Assembly (NCBI RefSeq): GCF_902498805.1
Contig: NZ_LR701603.1
Location: 1-64,000, forward strand
Direction of reading: 5' to 3'
Length of the DNA: 64,000 bases
Source of the DNA: Imperialibacter sp. EC-SDR9
Lineage (GTDB): Bacteria; Bacteroidota; Bacteroidia; Cytophagales; Cyclobacteriaceae
The number at the start of each line of letters is the position of its first letter. Position 1 is the stretch's first letter. Under the pieces are notes generated by a model. That model was not told the origin of the DNA, made no database searches, and worked only from the letters and a program-made list of their open reading frames with translations. Both the position numbers and the translations under genes were made by a program. Below, piece by piece: positions 1-9,679 of the stretch.

Positions 1-176
1 TAGAAACTGTAAACGATGAACTCAAGAACATCTGTCAAGTCGAACATTCCAGACATAGGTCTTTCGAAAACTTCATCACCAACCTTATTTCAGGATTGAT
101 TGCCTACTCCTTCTTCCCCAAAAAGCCTGCAATCAAATATCAACCCGTCAAAACAAGCCAATTAGCCGCTTTTTAA
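1..176 (+). CDS. IS982 family transposase, C-terminal end (runs off the window)
   Basis: Reading from base 3, the partial frame gives [20 protein letters not shown], then a segment ending [12 protein letters not shown] and a basic tail to a TAA at 174-176. The [15 protein letters not shown] pattern followed by AYSFFPKKP is typical of the C-terminus of IS982-family DDE transposases in Bacteroidota. The first visible glutamate may be the last acidic residue of the catalytic triad, but the rest of the catalytic domain is outside the window, so neither this nor intactness can be checked. The enzyme would cut and move the element by its terminal inverted repeats. The family assignment is from recognition of this pattern, not a search. 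Confidence 0.75.
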   Translation, partial: ETVNDELKNICQVEHSRHRSFENFITNLISGLIAYSFFPKKPAIKYQPVKTSQLAAF

Positions 177-192
177 AATCGAACTCAGGTTA
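1..192 (+). mobile_element. Right end of an IS982-type insertion sequence
   Basis: The window opens inside an insertion sequence. It shows the last 57 codons of a transposase and, just after its stop, a terminal sequence reading atcgaactcaggtta near 178-192. That sequence matches, with one mismatch, the inverted ends of the small element at 50765-50970 (atcgaactcacgtta). The left end lies outside the window. Immediately downstream the frame continues into S41 peptidase sequence without a start codon, so the element seems to have inserted into that gene. The family call rests on the transposase C-terminus; the exact boundary is uncertain by a few bases. Confidence 0.7.
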
Positions 193-791
193 ATGGATTT
201 GGGAAGGCGAAAATGTTGGCTGATCACATAGGCTACCTTGAAATCACCGGCTTCCATAACCCTGTTAGCGCCTTCAGGGCCGACTTGACCAAGCAAATGA
301 CGCTGCTGTCAGGAGCCAAAGCCGTGATTCTTGACCTTCGTAACAACGGTGGGGGTTCGCCAGAAGCAGTGCAGCTTATCTCCAGTTATTTTTTCGATAG
401 AAACAAGCCTGTTCATCTTAATACGCTTTATTTCCGGAACAGAGATTCCAGTACCGATTTTTACACTCTACAGAACATTGAAGGGCCCGATCTCCAAAGT
501 AAGCCGCTTTTGATACTTACAAGCGACTACACTTTTTCAGCGGCTGAGGAATTTACCTACAACATGCAGTCGCTTAAGCGAGCCACCATTGTGGGTGAAA
601 CAACGGGCGGCGGGGCGCATCCTGTTAACCGGCACACCATTTCAGAAGCAATTGTGGCCATCATTCCCGTCGGTCGGGCCATCAATCCCATAACAAAAAC
701 CAATTGGGAAGGTGTCGGCATAAAGCCTGACGTGGAGGTTGATGAAGAAAATGCGCTTGATAAGGCAGTAGAGCTGCTTTCCGGCTCCTAA
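193..791 (+). pseudogene. S41 family peptidase, 5'-truncated by the insertion sequence
   Basis: This is the C-terminal part of a tail-specific/IRBP-like S41 serine peptidase, normally an exported or periplasmic enzyme. The frame is open from directly after the transposase stop (VNGFGKAKML...), so peptidase sequence continues up to the insertion-sequence end and the true start has been lost. The first ATG (213) would leave 192 residues. Seen in order: the substrate-groove segment ILDLRNNGGGSPE (residues about 39-51 from that ATG), the nucleophile region TFSAAEEF with Ser about 109, GETTGGGAHP, and the C-terminal INPITKTNWEGVGI-PDV signature of the IRBP-like branch. The N-terminal helical domain is missing. 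Translation from the internal ATG is possible but a working enzyme is unlikely. Confidence 0.75.
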
Positions 792-847
792 TATTTTTTT
801 AGCAAGGACTAATTCCTAATTTGAAATCGACAAATTTCAACTCTTCT

Positions 848-1927
848 ATGTTTACCATCGACGCCCACCTTGACCTGTCCATGAACGCCATGGAATGGAA
901 CAGGGATATAAGACTTCCAGTAGCTGACATCAATAAAAGGGAGCAAGGGCTGACCGACAAACCTGACAGGGCCAAGGCTGTAGTTTCGCTGCCTGAGCTA
1001 CGCCGGGGAAATATCGGCTTGGTGGTGGCCACGCAAATTGCCCGCTATGTATCGCCTGGCAATCCTTTGCCCGGCTGGCATTCACCTGAGCAAGCCTGGG
1101 CGCAAACGCAAGGCCAACTAGCCTGGTACAACGCCATGGAGGAAGCCGGTGAAATGACTCAGATTGCCAACCTCTCCTCACTCGATACGCATATCGCCTT
1201 GTGGAACAATGGGCAGCCAAATGAGAGTAAGCCTGTAGGCTATATCTTGAGTTTGGAGGGAGCAGACTCCATCGTCACCGTTGCTCATCTTGAGAGAGCC
1301 TATGCTTATGGGCTGAGAGCATTGGGCCCGGCGCATTATGGGCCCGGCCGTTATGCTCAGGGTACCGACGCCACGGGAGGGCTCGGCCCAAAAGGCCGGG
1401 AATTGTTGAAAGAAATGGAGCGGCTGGGCATTATTCTGGATGCTACTCACCTGTGCGACCACAGCTTTTGGGAAGCTTTAGAACACTACCATGGGCCTGT
1501 TTGGGCCAGCCACAACAACTGCCGTGCGTTGGTTAACCACAACCGCCAGTTCAGCGATGAGCAAATCAAAGAGTTGATCGACCGGGGTGCTGTCATTGGC
1601 GGGGCGCTGGATGCCTGGATGATGGTGCCCGGCTGGGTGCGGGGCCAATCGACTCCCCGGGCGATGAATTGCAATCTTGAAAAAATGATTGACCACATGG
1701 ATCACATCTGTCAGCTGGCGGGCAATGCTCTGCACATTGGCATTGGATCCGACTTGGATGGTGCCTTTGGGAAAGAGCAATGTCCGTACGATTTGAACAC
1801 CATAGCTGACCTGCAAACAGTGCCAGATTTGCTGGTCAGGCGAGGTTACACGGAAAAAGACATTGAGCACGTGATGCACGGTAATTGGCTTCGGTTTCTT
1901 CAAAAGGCCTGGGCTGGGAAAGATTGA
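848..1927 (+). CDS. Membrane dipeptidase (peptidase family M19)
   Basis: A 359-residue zinc dipeptidase of the renal dipeptidase family, which hydrolyses dipeptides, often with D-residues at the C-terminal side. Metal-ligand motifs visible in order: HLD (His7, Asp9) at the start, the bridging glutamate in LSLEGADS, the histidine of LDATHLCD, SHNNCRAL, and the substrate-side aspartate of GIGSDLDGAFG. Length and motif order are normal for the family. I chose the ATG at 848 because the protein then begins MFTIDAHLDLSMN, where homologues usually begin; an in-frame TTG at 821 would add nine unremarkable residues. No signal peptide is seen, so it is probably cytoplasmic. It stands alone, 57 bases after the broken peptidase gene, with no obvious promoter or terminator of its own. 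Confidence 0.9.
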   Translation: MFTIDAHLDLSMNAMEWNRDIRLPVADINKREQGLTDKPDRAKAVVSLPELRRGNIGLVVATQIARYVSPGNPLPGWHSPEQAWAQTQGQLAWYNAMEEAGEMTQIANLSSLDTHIALWNNGQPNESKPVGYILSLEGADSIVTVAHLERAYAYGLRALGPAHYGPGRYAQGTDATGGLGPKGRELLKEMERLGIILDATHLCDHSFWEALEHYHGPVWASHNNCRALVNHNRQFSDEQIKELIDRGAVIGGALDAWMMVPGWVRGQSTPRAMNCNLEKMIDHMDHICQLAGNALHIGIGSDLDGAFGKEQCPYDLNTIADLQTVPDLLVRRGYTEKDIEHVMHGNWLRFLQKAWAGKD

Positions 1928-2063
1928 CGAGCTAAAGTTTCATTCAAAGCGCTTAAGTCATATATTTAGCGAACCACAATGAGTGATTTAGAAGAGGGTA
2001 GGATAAGTGGCGGGATGCCGCTTATTGTTACAACCTTCAAAAACGCCGTCAACCTTAAGACTC

Positions 2064-3974
2064 ATGTTGCTGAGGAGAGATAATTTTAGACAGTTCATCT
2101 TTCTGAGTAAGAGCGCTGTCTGCCTTCTTTTGCTGGCTCTTTTTCTCCCTGAAAGAGGTGCTGGACAGGGTACGGACAAGCCTGATTCATCCATTGTCGA
2201 TGAGCTTTCGTCAAAAGCAGATGTTGCCATGCTGTCCAATGTGGACTCGGGCTTCTTCTATGCTAAAAAACTGTTGGATCTTGGCGAGCAGCAAGAGTTT
2301 GACTATGCCAAAGCGAGAGGGTATGAGAAGCTTGGCTGGACACACTGGGTGGAGGGAAACTACGCTGACGGGCTGAAAAATGCTTTGGATGCCATCAGGA
2401 TTTTCGAACAGTACGGCCCCTCCGAAGGCCTCGTCAGTGCATTTTTATCTGCCGGGAGAAACCTTTTTGAGCAACGCAGCTACACCATGGCACTGACCTA
2501 TTATCAACGGTCGGAGGTTTTAGCACAAGAACTGGTGCTGGAGAAGCCGCTGATAGAGGCCTACAGAGACCTTGGTGGTATTTCTATCTCTCTTGGCGAC
2601 TACGAAAAAGGCCTTGACTATTGCACCCGTGGCCTGGCGATCGCTAACCGGCTGGGATTGAGGTCATCTATTCCGATATTTTATAGCCATATAGCACTCA
2701 TTCATTTTAATCAGGGCGACGTTGAGCAGTCGGTGGATTATAATTGGCGGGCCATACTGGAAGGGAGGCTGACAGGCAACCGCCGCATAGTGGCACTTGG
2801 CTTTGAGCGCCTGGCCAATATCGATCTTCAGCAGGGGTTGTACGATGAAGCCATCCGCAAAGGAAAAGAAACACTTGAGATGGGGCAGGAGCTTGGTTCC
2901 TCGCTGATAGCCATGCGGGCTTATATGGTGCTTTCCAGAGGGTATGAAGGCAAGCGAGACTATGAGAAGTCCCTCACTAACTACAAGCTATATATTGAGA
3001 TCAGCGATAGCACTTACAACGCTGACAAGGAAAGCATCATAGCGTCCATTGAGGCTGTATATGACCTCGAAAGCAAGCAGGGGGAAATAGAACTGCTTGA
3101 AACGGAAAGGGCGCTTAATGAACAGGAGTCAAAGGCCAAAAACTACTACATCATTCTGTCCCTTGTAGCCATTGGCCTTCTCATTGCTTTGACCTTTGCT
3201 TTGTTCAGAGCTTCCAGGTTCCAGAACGAACACAATAGCGAACTGCAAGCCAAGAACGCTGAAATAGCGGCACAAGCCAAAAAGCTTGGAGAGATGAATG
3301 CCACAAAATCGAAGATTTTTTCGATCATTGGCCATGACCTCCGGAATTCGGTGGCCAATTTGAAACAGCTGCTGGATCTACTGAATAGTAGGAAGATCAC
3401 CTTGAAGGAACTTAAGGAAGTGGCACCCGAGGCAAAACAAAGTGTTGACGCTTCATTTGACGTGCTCGACAACCTCCTTCATTGGGGATTGACACAAATG
3501 AACGGTATAAGAACGAGCATAGCACCTGCGTTGCTTCAACCGATTCTGGCGGAGATCACCTCTCATTTCAAGCTTTTTGTTGAAAGGAAAAACATATCCC
3601 TCACCTTCCAGTCACCCGGTAACCTTATGGTATTGGGTGATGCTCCTCAGCTAACTGTTGTGCTCCGAAACCTGGTTGGCAACGCCATAAAGTTTACCAA
3701 AACTGGTGGGGCTATTGTGGTTCAGGCAAAGGACATGGGAGATAGGGTAAGAATTTGCGTGAAAGACAACGGTGTCGGTATTTCTGAAGACAAACTGAAA
3801 CTCCTTTTTAAGCACGAAACTCACTACTCAGAATCCGGCACCAACGATGAAAAAGGAACCGGCTTAGGCTTGCTTCTATGCTACGAATTTGTTGAGAATA
3901 TGGGCAGCCACCTTCAGGTGGAAACCGCCGTTGGCAAGGGCACCACCTTCTTTTTTGATATGAAAAAAGCCTGA
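2064..3974 (+). CDS. TPR-containing sensor histidine kinase
   Basis: A 636-residue membrane kinase with no response regulator beside it. A signal peptide (about 1-35, hydrophobic core AVCLLLLALFL) leads into a periplasmic region of tetratricopeptide repeats (about 60-340, with repeated A-x-x-Y-x-x-A helices such as DYEKGLDYCTRGLAIA). One transmembrane helix follows (YYIILSLVAIGLLIALTFAL), then a short coiled coil, a HisKA-type dimerisation helix with phosphoacceptor His424 in IGHDLRNSV, and the ATPase domain (N-box NLVGNAIKF, G1 DNGVGIS, G2 GTGLGLLL). This layout is common in Bacteroidota for sensing through protein-protein contacts. A GTG at 2007 would extend the N-terminus by 19 residues; the ATG at 2064 gives a normal signal peptide. 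Ligand and partner are unknown. Confidence 0.88.
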   Translation: MLLRRDNFRQFIFLSKSAVCLLLLALFLPERGAGQGTDKPDSSIVDELSSKADVAMLSNVDSGFFYAKKLLDLGEQQEFDYAKARGYEKLGWTHWVEGNYADGLKNALDAIRIFEQYGPSEGLVSAFLSAGRNLFEQRSYTMALTYYQRSEVLAQELVLEKPLIEAYRDLGGISISLGDYEKGLDYCTRGLAIANRLGLRSSIPIFYSHIALIHFNQGDVEQSVDYNWRAILEGRLTGNRRIVALGFERLANIDLQQGLYDEAIRKGKETLEMGQELGSSLIAMRAYMVLSRGYEGKRDYEKSLTNYKLYIEISDSTYNADKESIIASIEAVYDLESKQGEIELLETERALNEQESKAKNYYIILSLVAIGLLIALTFALFRASRFQNEHNSELQAKNAEIAAQAKKLGEMNATKSKIFSIIGHDLRNSVANLKQLLDLLNSRKITLKELKEVAPEAKQSVDASFDVLDNLLHWGLTQMNGIRTSIAPALLQPILAEITSHFKLFVERKNISLTFQSPGNLMVLGDAPQLTVVLRNLVGNAIKFTKTGGAIVVQAKDMGDRVRICVKDNGVGISEDKLKLLFKHETHYSESGTNDEKGTGLGLLLCYEFVENMGSHLQVETAVGKGTTFFFDMKKA

Positions 3975-4028
3975 TACAGCTTTTCTAACTTATGCTATTC
4001 TTTCTTGAGAATGGGCTAACTTTGTGCT

Positions 4029-5474
4029 ATGGGTGAGCATGTGAATAAAATACTCAGCATTTTGGAGAACGACCCAGTGTTTGCCATTGTTGGTAAAGCT
4101 GCAGACGAGCTGGGTGTGGAGGCGTACGTTGTTGGTGGGTTTGTGAGAGATATTTTTCTGAATCGTCCATCCAAGGATCTTGATTTTGTATGTGTTGGCA
4201 GTGGTATTGCGCTCGCAGAGCAAGTGGCCAACAGCATCAAGGGCAAATCAAACCTCAGTATTTTCAAAAACTTCGGCACTGCTCAGGTCAAGTGGGGTGA
4301 GTATGAGCTTGAGTTTGTTGGAGCCCGCAAGGAAAGCTATCGATCCGACAGCCGTAAGCCCCTTGTAGAAGATGGCACCCTGCAGGATGATCAAAACCGC
4401 AGGGACTTCACCATCAACGCCATGGCCATTTGCCTGAACAAGAAGAGGTTTGGCGAGCTTGTCGACCCTTTCAATGGCATTGAAGACCTGCGCAAAAAAA
4501 CAATCAGAACACCGCTGGATCCCGATATCACTTTTTCGGACGACCCCTTGAGAATCATGCGGGGCATCAGGTTTGCTGCGCAGCTTGGCTTCGATATTGC
4601 GCCCGATACCATGGAAGGCATCACCAGAAATGCCCATAGGCTAGAAATTGTTTCAATGGAGCGGGTAACAGATGAGTTAAATAAAATCATTCTTTCAAAC
4701 CCGCCTTCTTATGGCTTCCAGCTCATGTTTCATGCCGGTGTCCTCAAGTTTGTCTTTCCTGAAATGGTTGATCTTTATGGCGTAGAGGTGATCAATGGCA
4801 AGGCACACAAGGACAACTTCTTTCATACCCTGAAAGTGCTCGATAATGTTAGTCGGGTTACCGGCGACCTGTGGTTGCGCTGGGCAGCCATTATGCACGA
4901 CATCGCCAAGCCAGCCACAAAGCGCTTCAACGACAAAGTGGGTTGGACCTTCCACGGCCACGAAGACAGAGGTGCCCGCATGGTACCCAAAATTTTCAGA
5001 AGGATGCGCCTGCCCATGGACTTAAAAATGAAGTATGTGCAAAAGCTGGTCAGGCTGCACTTAAGACCAATAGCGCTTGTAAAAAGGGAAGTGACTGATT
5101 CTGCCATCCGTCGCCTGTTGTTCGAAGCGGGGGATGATGTGGAGGACTTGATGAAGCTATGCAAGGCCGACATTACCAGCAAGGATCACAACCGGGTGCA
5201 GCGCTACCTGAGTAATTTTGAACTGGTAGAACAGAAAATGGCGGAGGTAGAAGGTAAAGACCATGTTCGGAACTTCCAGCCACCAGTTTCCGGCGAAATG
5301 ATCATGGAGGCCTTTGGCATTCCTCCTTCCAAGCCCATTGGGGAGATCAAAGAAGTGATCAAGGAAGCGATCATGGAAGGAGAAATCCGCAATGAATTTG
5401 AGCCTGCCTATGAGCTGATGCTGAAAACAGGGCTGAAGATGGGCCTGAAGCCCGTAAAGGAGTTGAAAAACTAG
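4029..5474 (+). CDS. cca: CCA tRNA nucleotidyltransferase with HD domain
   Basis: A 481-residue class II nucleotidyltransferase that adds or repairs the 3' CCA end of tRNA. The head domain shows GGFVRD (36-41), the metal-binding pair KDLDF (Asp50, Asp52), RRDFTINAMA (124-133) and the DDPLRIMRGIRFAA block that belongs to the ATP/CTP-selecting neck. A C-terminal HD phosphohydrolase-like domain follows (HTLKVLDN, then HDIAKP at about 290-295, and HGHEDRGA). This is the usual Bacteroidota arrangement. The family also contains poly(A) polymerases, but a single-copy gene of this length and layout is most simply the CCA-adding enzyme. It lies 54 bases after the kinase gene and may share its transcript. 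The cytoplasmic location is inferred from the absence of a signal peptide. Confidence 0.9.
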   Translation: MGEHVNKILSILENDPVFAIVGKAADELGVEAYVVGGFVRDIFLNRPSKDLDFVCVGSGIALAEQVANSIKGKSNLSIFKNFGTAQVKWGEYELEFVGARKESYRSDSRKPLVEDGTLQDDQNRRDFTINAMAICLNKKRFGELVDPFNGIEDLRKKTIRTPLDPDITFSDDPLRIMRGIRFAAQLGFDIAPDTMEGITRNAHRLEIVSMERVTDELNKIILSNPPSYGFQLMFHAGVLKFVFPEMVDLYGVEVINGKAHKDNFFHTLKVLDNVSRVTGDLWLRWAAIMHDIAKPATKRFNDKVGWTFHGHEDRGARMVPKIFRRMRLPMDLKMKYVQKLVRLHLRPIALVKREVTDSAIRRLLFEAGDDVEDLMKLCKADITSKDHNRVQRYLSNFELVEQKMAEVEGKDHVRNFQPPVSGEMIMEAFGIPPSKPIGEIKEVIKEAIMEGEIRNEFEPAYELMLKTGLKMGLKPVKELKN

Positions 5475-5626
5475 CAGACTGGCTAAATCGTGTAGCCGGG
5501 CTGACTGCCTATCGATTTAGGTAGCAGGATCGGTTAAATGTTGTTAAATCGTGCGGAAATATTTCGTGATTCAACTGAGGAAGTTAATTTCGGGATTGTT
5601 AAAGAAGCTTATTAATTAAGAAAAAT

Positions 5627-6319
5627 ATGAAAAGAGTAGTTGGTACGTTGATGTTGGTGTTTTTTGGAGCGGTTGCAGCCTTTGCTCAGGATTCGCCTCA
5701 GTCCACGCCTGAGTTCAAAAGGAACAAGCAAGTGTTTGAAATGGCCTCTTTGTTCAACGATGCTGCCGTAGCCAGAACAGCGCTGTATAACATGATTGCC
5801 ATTGATAGCAAAAATCCAGCGCTACTAGACTCACTGGCTCTTTTATACTACGAATTTCAAAATTATTCATCTGCCGCCATCGTGACTCAGGCAGCACTGC
5901 GGGCCAACCCCAGCAACCCATTGATGCTGGAACTTTCTGCTATTTGCTACGAAAGCCTTGGCTTGCCCGACAGAGCACTCGCACAGTACGAAACGCTTTA
6001 CATGAAAGAAAATAACCCTTTGACACTCTACAAAATGGCGTTTCTTCAGCTACAGGTGAAGCACTACGTGGAAGTAAACACGTCAGCGGATATTCTGCTG
6101 GCAAAGCCGGAATTGAAGGAGACCAAGATTGTGTTTCCTAAAGCAGATGAAACCACGCAGGAAGTAAGCATGCATGCTGCTTTATATAACCTCAAAGGGC
6201 TGGCCGCGAAGGCTCAGGGAGACAATGTTGGAGCCAAAGCCATGTTTGATAAAGCGCTGGAGGTGTCCCCCGATTTTGAAATAGCTTTGAAAAACGCTCA
6301 GGAAGCAGTCTCTAAGTAA
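5627..6319 (+). CDS. Secreted tetratricopeptide-repeat protein
   Basis: A 230-residue protein with a clear signal peptide (MKRVVGTLMLVFFGAVAAFAQ, cleavage after AFA). The mature part is mostly helical and contains about four TPR-like units, for example YNMIAIDSKNPALLDSLALLYY, AALRANPSNPLMLELSAICY and a C-terminal GAKAMFDKALEVSPDFEIAL. It probably acts in the periplasm as a binding scaffold. No enzyme motif is visible. Its last 22 bases overlap the end of the convergent ceramidase-like gene on the other strand. I do not recognise a named family; the call rests on repeat pattern and export signal. Confidence 0.78.
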   Translation: MKRVVGTLMLVFFGAVAAFAQDSPQSTPEFKRNKQVFEMASLFNDAAVARTALYNMIAIDSKNPALLDSLALLYYEFQNYSSAAIVTQAALRANPSNPLMLELSAICYESLGLPDRALAQYETLYMKENNPLTLYKMAFLQLQVKHYVEVNTSADILLAKPELKETKIVFPKADETTQEVSMHAALYNLKGLAAKAQGDNVGAKAMFDKALEVSPDFEIALKNAQEAVSK

Positions 6320-7032
6320 ATCTCACCTTTCAAATTCTCCAGCCTGCGGAATCTATAAAGGAATTCTGCCAGGTAAAAAGCGCCTACACCGGTGGAGATA
6401 TGCCATAGAAAATGCGTGCCCATGGGCAGTGCATTTTCCTTCCAGGCATCCAGCTCCCTGAAAACAAGCGCTAGCACGAACAGCGCTATCGAAGCCCCTA
6501 TTATTCCCGCATAACGGTACTTAATCTTGTTTAGCAGCAGCAAAATTGGCAGAAAAAGGAGGGTGCCTGTGATGGCGTATGAGATATTGAGTGCGGTATG
6601 AGGTGACACAATAAAATACATGCCATACCTGATGCCCGCCGCAGGCACAATGATATAGATGATTTGCCACCACTTGGGCAATACTTTGATCCAAAAGTAA
6701 ATGCTGAGCGAGATGGTCAAAACGGCTGTGGGGAAGACGTCCAGCCACAGGAAAAACTCACTATTGCGGAATGCATGAAAGAGTGTGCTGCCAAGTCCGC
6801 CCAAAAACAGTAACGGCATGCAGTAAGCAAGGAAAAGGTAGTTCTTCAACTCTTTGTTAAGCTTGAACGCCCAATAAACTGCCGGGAGTAGAATGAGCAG
6901 CGAGGAAATAGCATTCCATGGCTCTACTATGATCCATTCAGGATGAAATTCATGGTACACGGGCCCCCCGTCAGGCAGGCTGGCAAAGTACCGTGCATGC
7001 TCTGTATTGTTGGGTAAATCAATTACCTGCAT
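6298..7032 (-). CDS. Ceramidase-like integral membrane hydrolase (CREST superfamily)
   Basis: A 244-residue membrane protein with about seven hydrophobic helices. It carries the spaced polar residues of the alkaline ceramidase/CREST superfamily: EPWNAISSL (about 37-45), STLFH (Ser82, His86), an aspartate in LWLDVFP (Asp98), and HFLWH near the C-terminus (His207, His211), together giving the Ser/His/Asp/His/His zinc site expected of these hydrolases. The substrate is not visible from sequence; sphingolipids occur in many Bacteroidota, so a ceramide-type or other lipid amide is plausible. The gene is convergent with the TPR gene and overlaps it by 22 bases. No signal peptide apart from the first helix. 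Confidence 0.75.
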   Translation of the reverse strand: MQVIDLPNNTEHARYFASLPDGGPVYHEFHPEWIIVEPWNAISSLLILLPAVYWAFKLNKELKNYLFLAYCMPLLFLGGLGSTLFHAFRNSEFFLWLDVFPTAVLTISLSIYFWIKVLPKWWQIIYIIVPAAGIRYGMYFIVSPHTALNISYAITGTLLFLPILLLLNKIKYRYAGIIGASIALFVLALVFRELDAWKENALPMGTHFLWHISTGVGAFYLAEFLYRFRRLENLKGEIYLETAS

Positions 7033-7221
7033 AGTTAATCACCTCATTTACTTCTACTTGCGTCCCGTTGATCGGGGATATGTGCCGAACACATAAAGTT
7101 CTGAACAAAATAGACGTTAAAACACTTACTAAATAGTATACCAGGCGACAGGAAGTGATGTTCATCATTTGTTTCAGGCAAATTTTCGCACTTCTCATTC
7201 GCTTAACAACACAAAGTTATC

Positions 7222-9663
7222 ATGAATTTATCACGCCCAACAATATTCTTTATTGCAGGACTCATTTTATTTACTTCAGCGGATATTGCCGCTCAAAGGG
7301 AAGGAGGAAAAGCGGATGTTGTAGGGAAGATCGTTGATGCAGGTAGCGGCGACCCTCTGGAATTTGCTACGGTTTCCTTCTATACGCCCGACTCCAGCCT
7401 TGTATCCGGCGTTGTTACCGACCTCCAGGGCCAGTTTAAAATTGAGCTGGCACCCGGGTCTTATTACAGCCTGGTGCAGTTTGTTTCATACGAAGACAAG
7501 TATTTCTCAGGAATAACCTTAGCGGAGGGGCAGAAACGTATGAATCTGGGCACCATAGCTGTGGAAGCAGACAGTGAAACCTTGCAGGAAGTGGTGGTGG
7601 AGGCAGAGAGAGGCCAAATGGAAATGAGCTTCGACAAACGCATATTTAACGTGAGCAAAGACCCAAGCAATGTGGGACGAACTGCCACACAACTGCTCGA
7701 CAACGTGCCGTCAGTTACCGTTGACACCGATGGAAATGTGGCGCTTCGGGGAAGCCAGAACGTAAGAATTTTGATTGATGGAAAACCATCCGGGCTGGTG
7801 GGGATCAGCGGTTCAAACGGGCTCCAGTCGTTGCAGGGAAGCCTGATCGAAAGCATTGAAGTAGTGACAAATCCTTCGGTTCGTTATCAAGCGGAAGGAT
7901 CGGCGGGTATTATCAACATCGTGCTGAAAAAGGATGATAGAAACGGGGTAAATGGATCTTTTGAATTGAATGCTGGCTACCCGGCCAACTATGGAGCCAG
8001 CGCCAATGTCAACTTTCGCAGAGAGAAAATAAACTACTTTGTCAACTACGGGGCTAACTACCGGGAGAGCCCGGGCGGAGGTAGCTCCTTTCAGCGATAT
8101 ACGCTTCCCGACACCTCATTTATTACACGAAGAACCGAAGACAGGACCAGGGGAGGCTGGGCACACAACCTGCGAGCCGGAGCCGATTTCTTTGTGACCC
8201 CAAAAGACATCATTACAGTATCGGGAGTGGTGAGGTACGAAGACGGAGAGAATGTGAATAATCTGATTTACGAAGACTTTAATAGCAACGACGTGTTGCA
8301 GAACAGAACGGGTCGGGTCAATACCGAGCAGGAAAATGAACTGAACTCAGAGGTGACGCTGAACTACGAGCGGTCGTTTGACGATAAAGACCGCAAACTA
8401 ACGGCATATGCCCAATTCAGGGATAATAACGAAACAGAAGACTCTGATATCGAACAACGTTTACTCGAAGGCGAAGACATAGATATGATTATGTTGCGCC
8501 AGCGGTCGCTCAATGATGAAACGGAAAGGAACATTCTGATTCAATCCGACTATGTGCATCCTTTTTCAAAGGATGGCAAGTTCGAGGCAGGGTTCAGGAG
8601 CACATTGAGAAGAATCAATACCAGTTATCTGGTAGAAGAGCAGGACTCGGTTGGCACCTGGAATAATCTCGTGAACTTCACCAATGATTTCAGATATACG
8701 GAGAATGTGCATGCTGTGTACGGCCTGATCGCTAATCGCCATGGCAAGGTGTCGTACCAGGCTGGTTTGAGAGCCGAGCTATCCGATATCCAGACGTTGT
8801 TGCTGCAAACCGACGAAACAAACAATCGGCTTTATGCCAACCTTTTCCCAAGTATCCATGCCAACTATCATCTCAACGAAACCCACTCCTGGCAGGTAAG
8901 CTACAGCCGCAGGATCAGTCGGCCAAGGTTCCGGGAGCTGAACCCTTTCTCTTCTTTTAGCGATGCAAGGAACATACGCACGGGTAATCCGAACCTGAAT
9001 CCCGAATTCACCAACAGCTATGAAATTGGCTATTTGGTCAATGGAAAAACGTCTACCATATACGCTGGCGTGTACAACCGCCGAACCAGTGACGTGAGCC
9101 AGAGAGTGAATTACGTGGATTCCGATGGTGTAACGTTCTCACAGCCGCTCAACCTCGCTTTCGAAAATGCTTTTGGCGTAGAGTCAAATATTTCCAAAGA
9201 CTGGTTTGACTGGTGGACATCAAGCGTCAACTTTAACTTCTACCGGAGTATCATAGAAGGGGACTTTAATGGAGAGTCGCTCAACGCCGACACCTACACG
9301 TGGAGTGGGAGGGTAAACTCCAGGGTGACACTTTGGAAGAAAATCAACTACCAGGTGAATGCTTTCTACAGAGCGCCTCAAAATACGCCTCAAGGTGAAA
9401 GGCTGGCCTACTATGCCATCGACATGGGGCTGAACAGAGACATCCTCAACGGCAATGGCACTATCAACTTGAGTGTGAGGGATATACTCAACTCCAGAAA
9501 GTGGAGGGGCATCACTCAGGGAGAAACATTTTATCAGGAAAGCGAATTTCAGTGGCGTGCCCGCCAGTTTATGGTCAGCTTTGTTTACCGCCTCAACCAA
9601 AAGAAAAGAGGAGGAGGCCGGGAGGAAAGAGAGGACTTCGAAGGTGGCGAAGGCGACTTCTAG
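7222..9663 (+). CDS. TonB-dependent outer-membrane receptor (OMP_b-brl_3 type)
   Basis: An 813-residue outer-membrane receptor. After a signal peptide (about 1-25) comes a carboxypeptidase-regulatory-like domain (about 30-115: VVGKIVDAGSGDPLEFATVSF ... GSYYSLVQFVSYEDK). A plug domain follows (about 130-230) with RTATQLLDNVPSVTVDTDG and VRILIDGKPSGL ending in IINIVLKK, then a long barrel rich in aromatic and alternating residues, including the conserved SRPRFRELNPF and GNPNLNPEF-NSYEIGY segments of this receptor class. The C-terminus is an odd charged tail (KKRGGGREEREDFEGGEGDF). No SusD partner is adjacent, so it is not a classic glycan-uptake pair; the substrate cannot be inferred. Energy would come from TonB-ExbBD encoded elsewhere. 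Confidence 0.88.
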   Translation: MNLSRPTIFFIAGLILFTSADIAAQREGGKADVVGKIVDAGSGDPLEFATVSFYTPDSSLVSGVVTDLQGQFKIELAPGSYYSLVQFVSYEDKYFSGITLAEGQKRMNLGTIAVEADSETLQEVVVEAERGQMEMSFDKRIFNVSKDPSNVGRTATQLLDNVPSVTVDTDGNVALRGSQNVRILIDGKPSGLVGISGSNGLQSLQGSLIESIEVVTNPSVRYQAEGSAGIINIVLKKDDRNGVNGSFELNAGYPANYGASANVNFRREKINYFVNYGANYRESPGGGSSFQRYTLPDTSFITRRTEDRTRGGWAHNLRAGADFFVTPKDIITVSGVVRYEDGENVNNLIYEDFNSNDVLQNRTGRVNTEQENELNSEVTLNYERSFDDKDRKLTAYAQFRDNNETEDSDIEQRLLEGEDIDMIMLRQRSLNDETERNILIQSDYVHPFSKDGKFEAGFRSTLRRINTSYLVEEQDSVGTWNNLVNFTNDFRYTENVHAVYGLIANRHGKVSYQAGLRAELSDIQTLLLQTDETNNRLYANLFPSIHANYHLNETHSWQVSYSRRISRPRFRELNPFSSFSDARNIRTGNPNLNPEFTNSYEIGYLVNGKTSTIYAGVYNRRTSDVSQRVNYVDSDGVTFSQPLNLAFENAFGVESNISKDWFDWWTSSVNFNFYRSIIEGDFNGESLNADTYTWSGRVNSRVTLWKKINYQVNAFYRAPQNTPQGERLAYYAIDMGLNRDILNGNGTINLSVRDILNSRKWRGITQGETFYQESEFQWRARQFMVSFVYRLNQKKRGGGREEREDFEGGEGDF

Positions 9664-9679
9664 ACTCCAGCCGTTTTAA

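Noticed and set aside
2007-2063. GTG-initiated N-terminal extension of the TPR kinase
   Set aside because: The extension is not conserved-looking and precedes a normal signal peptide that starts at ATG 2064.
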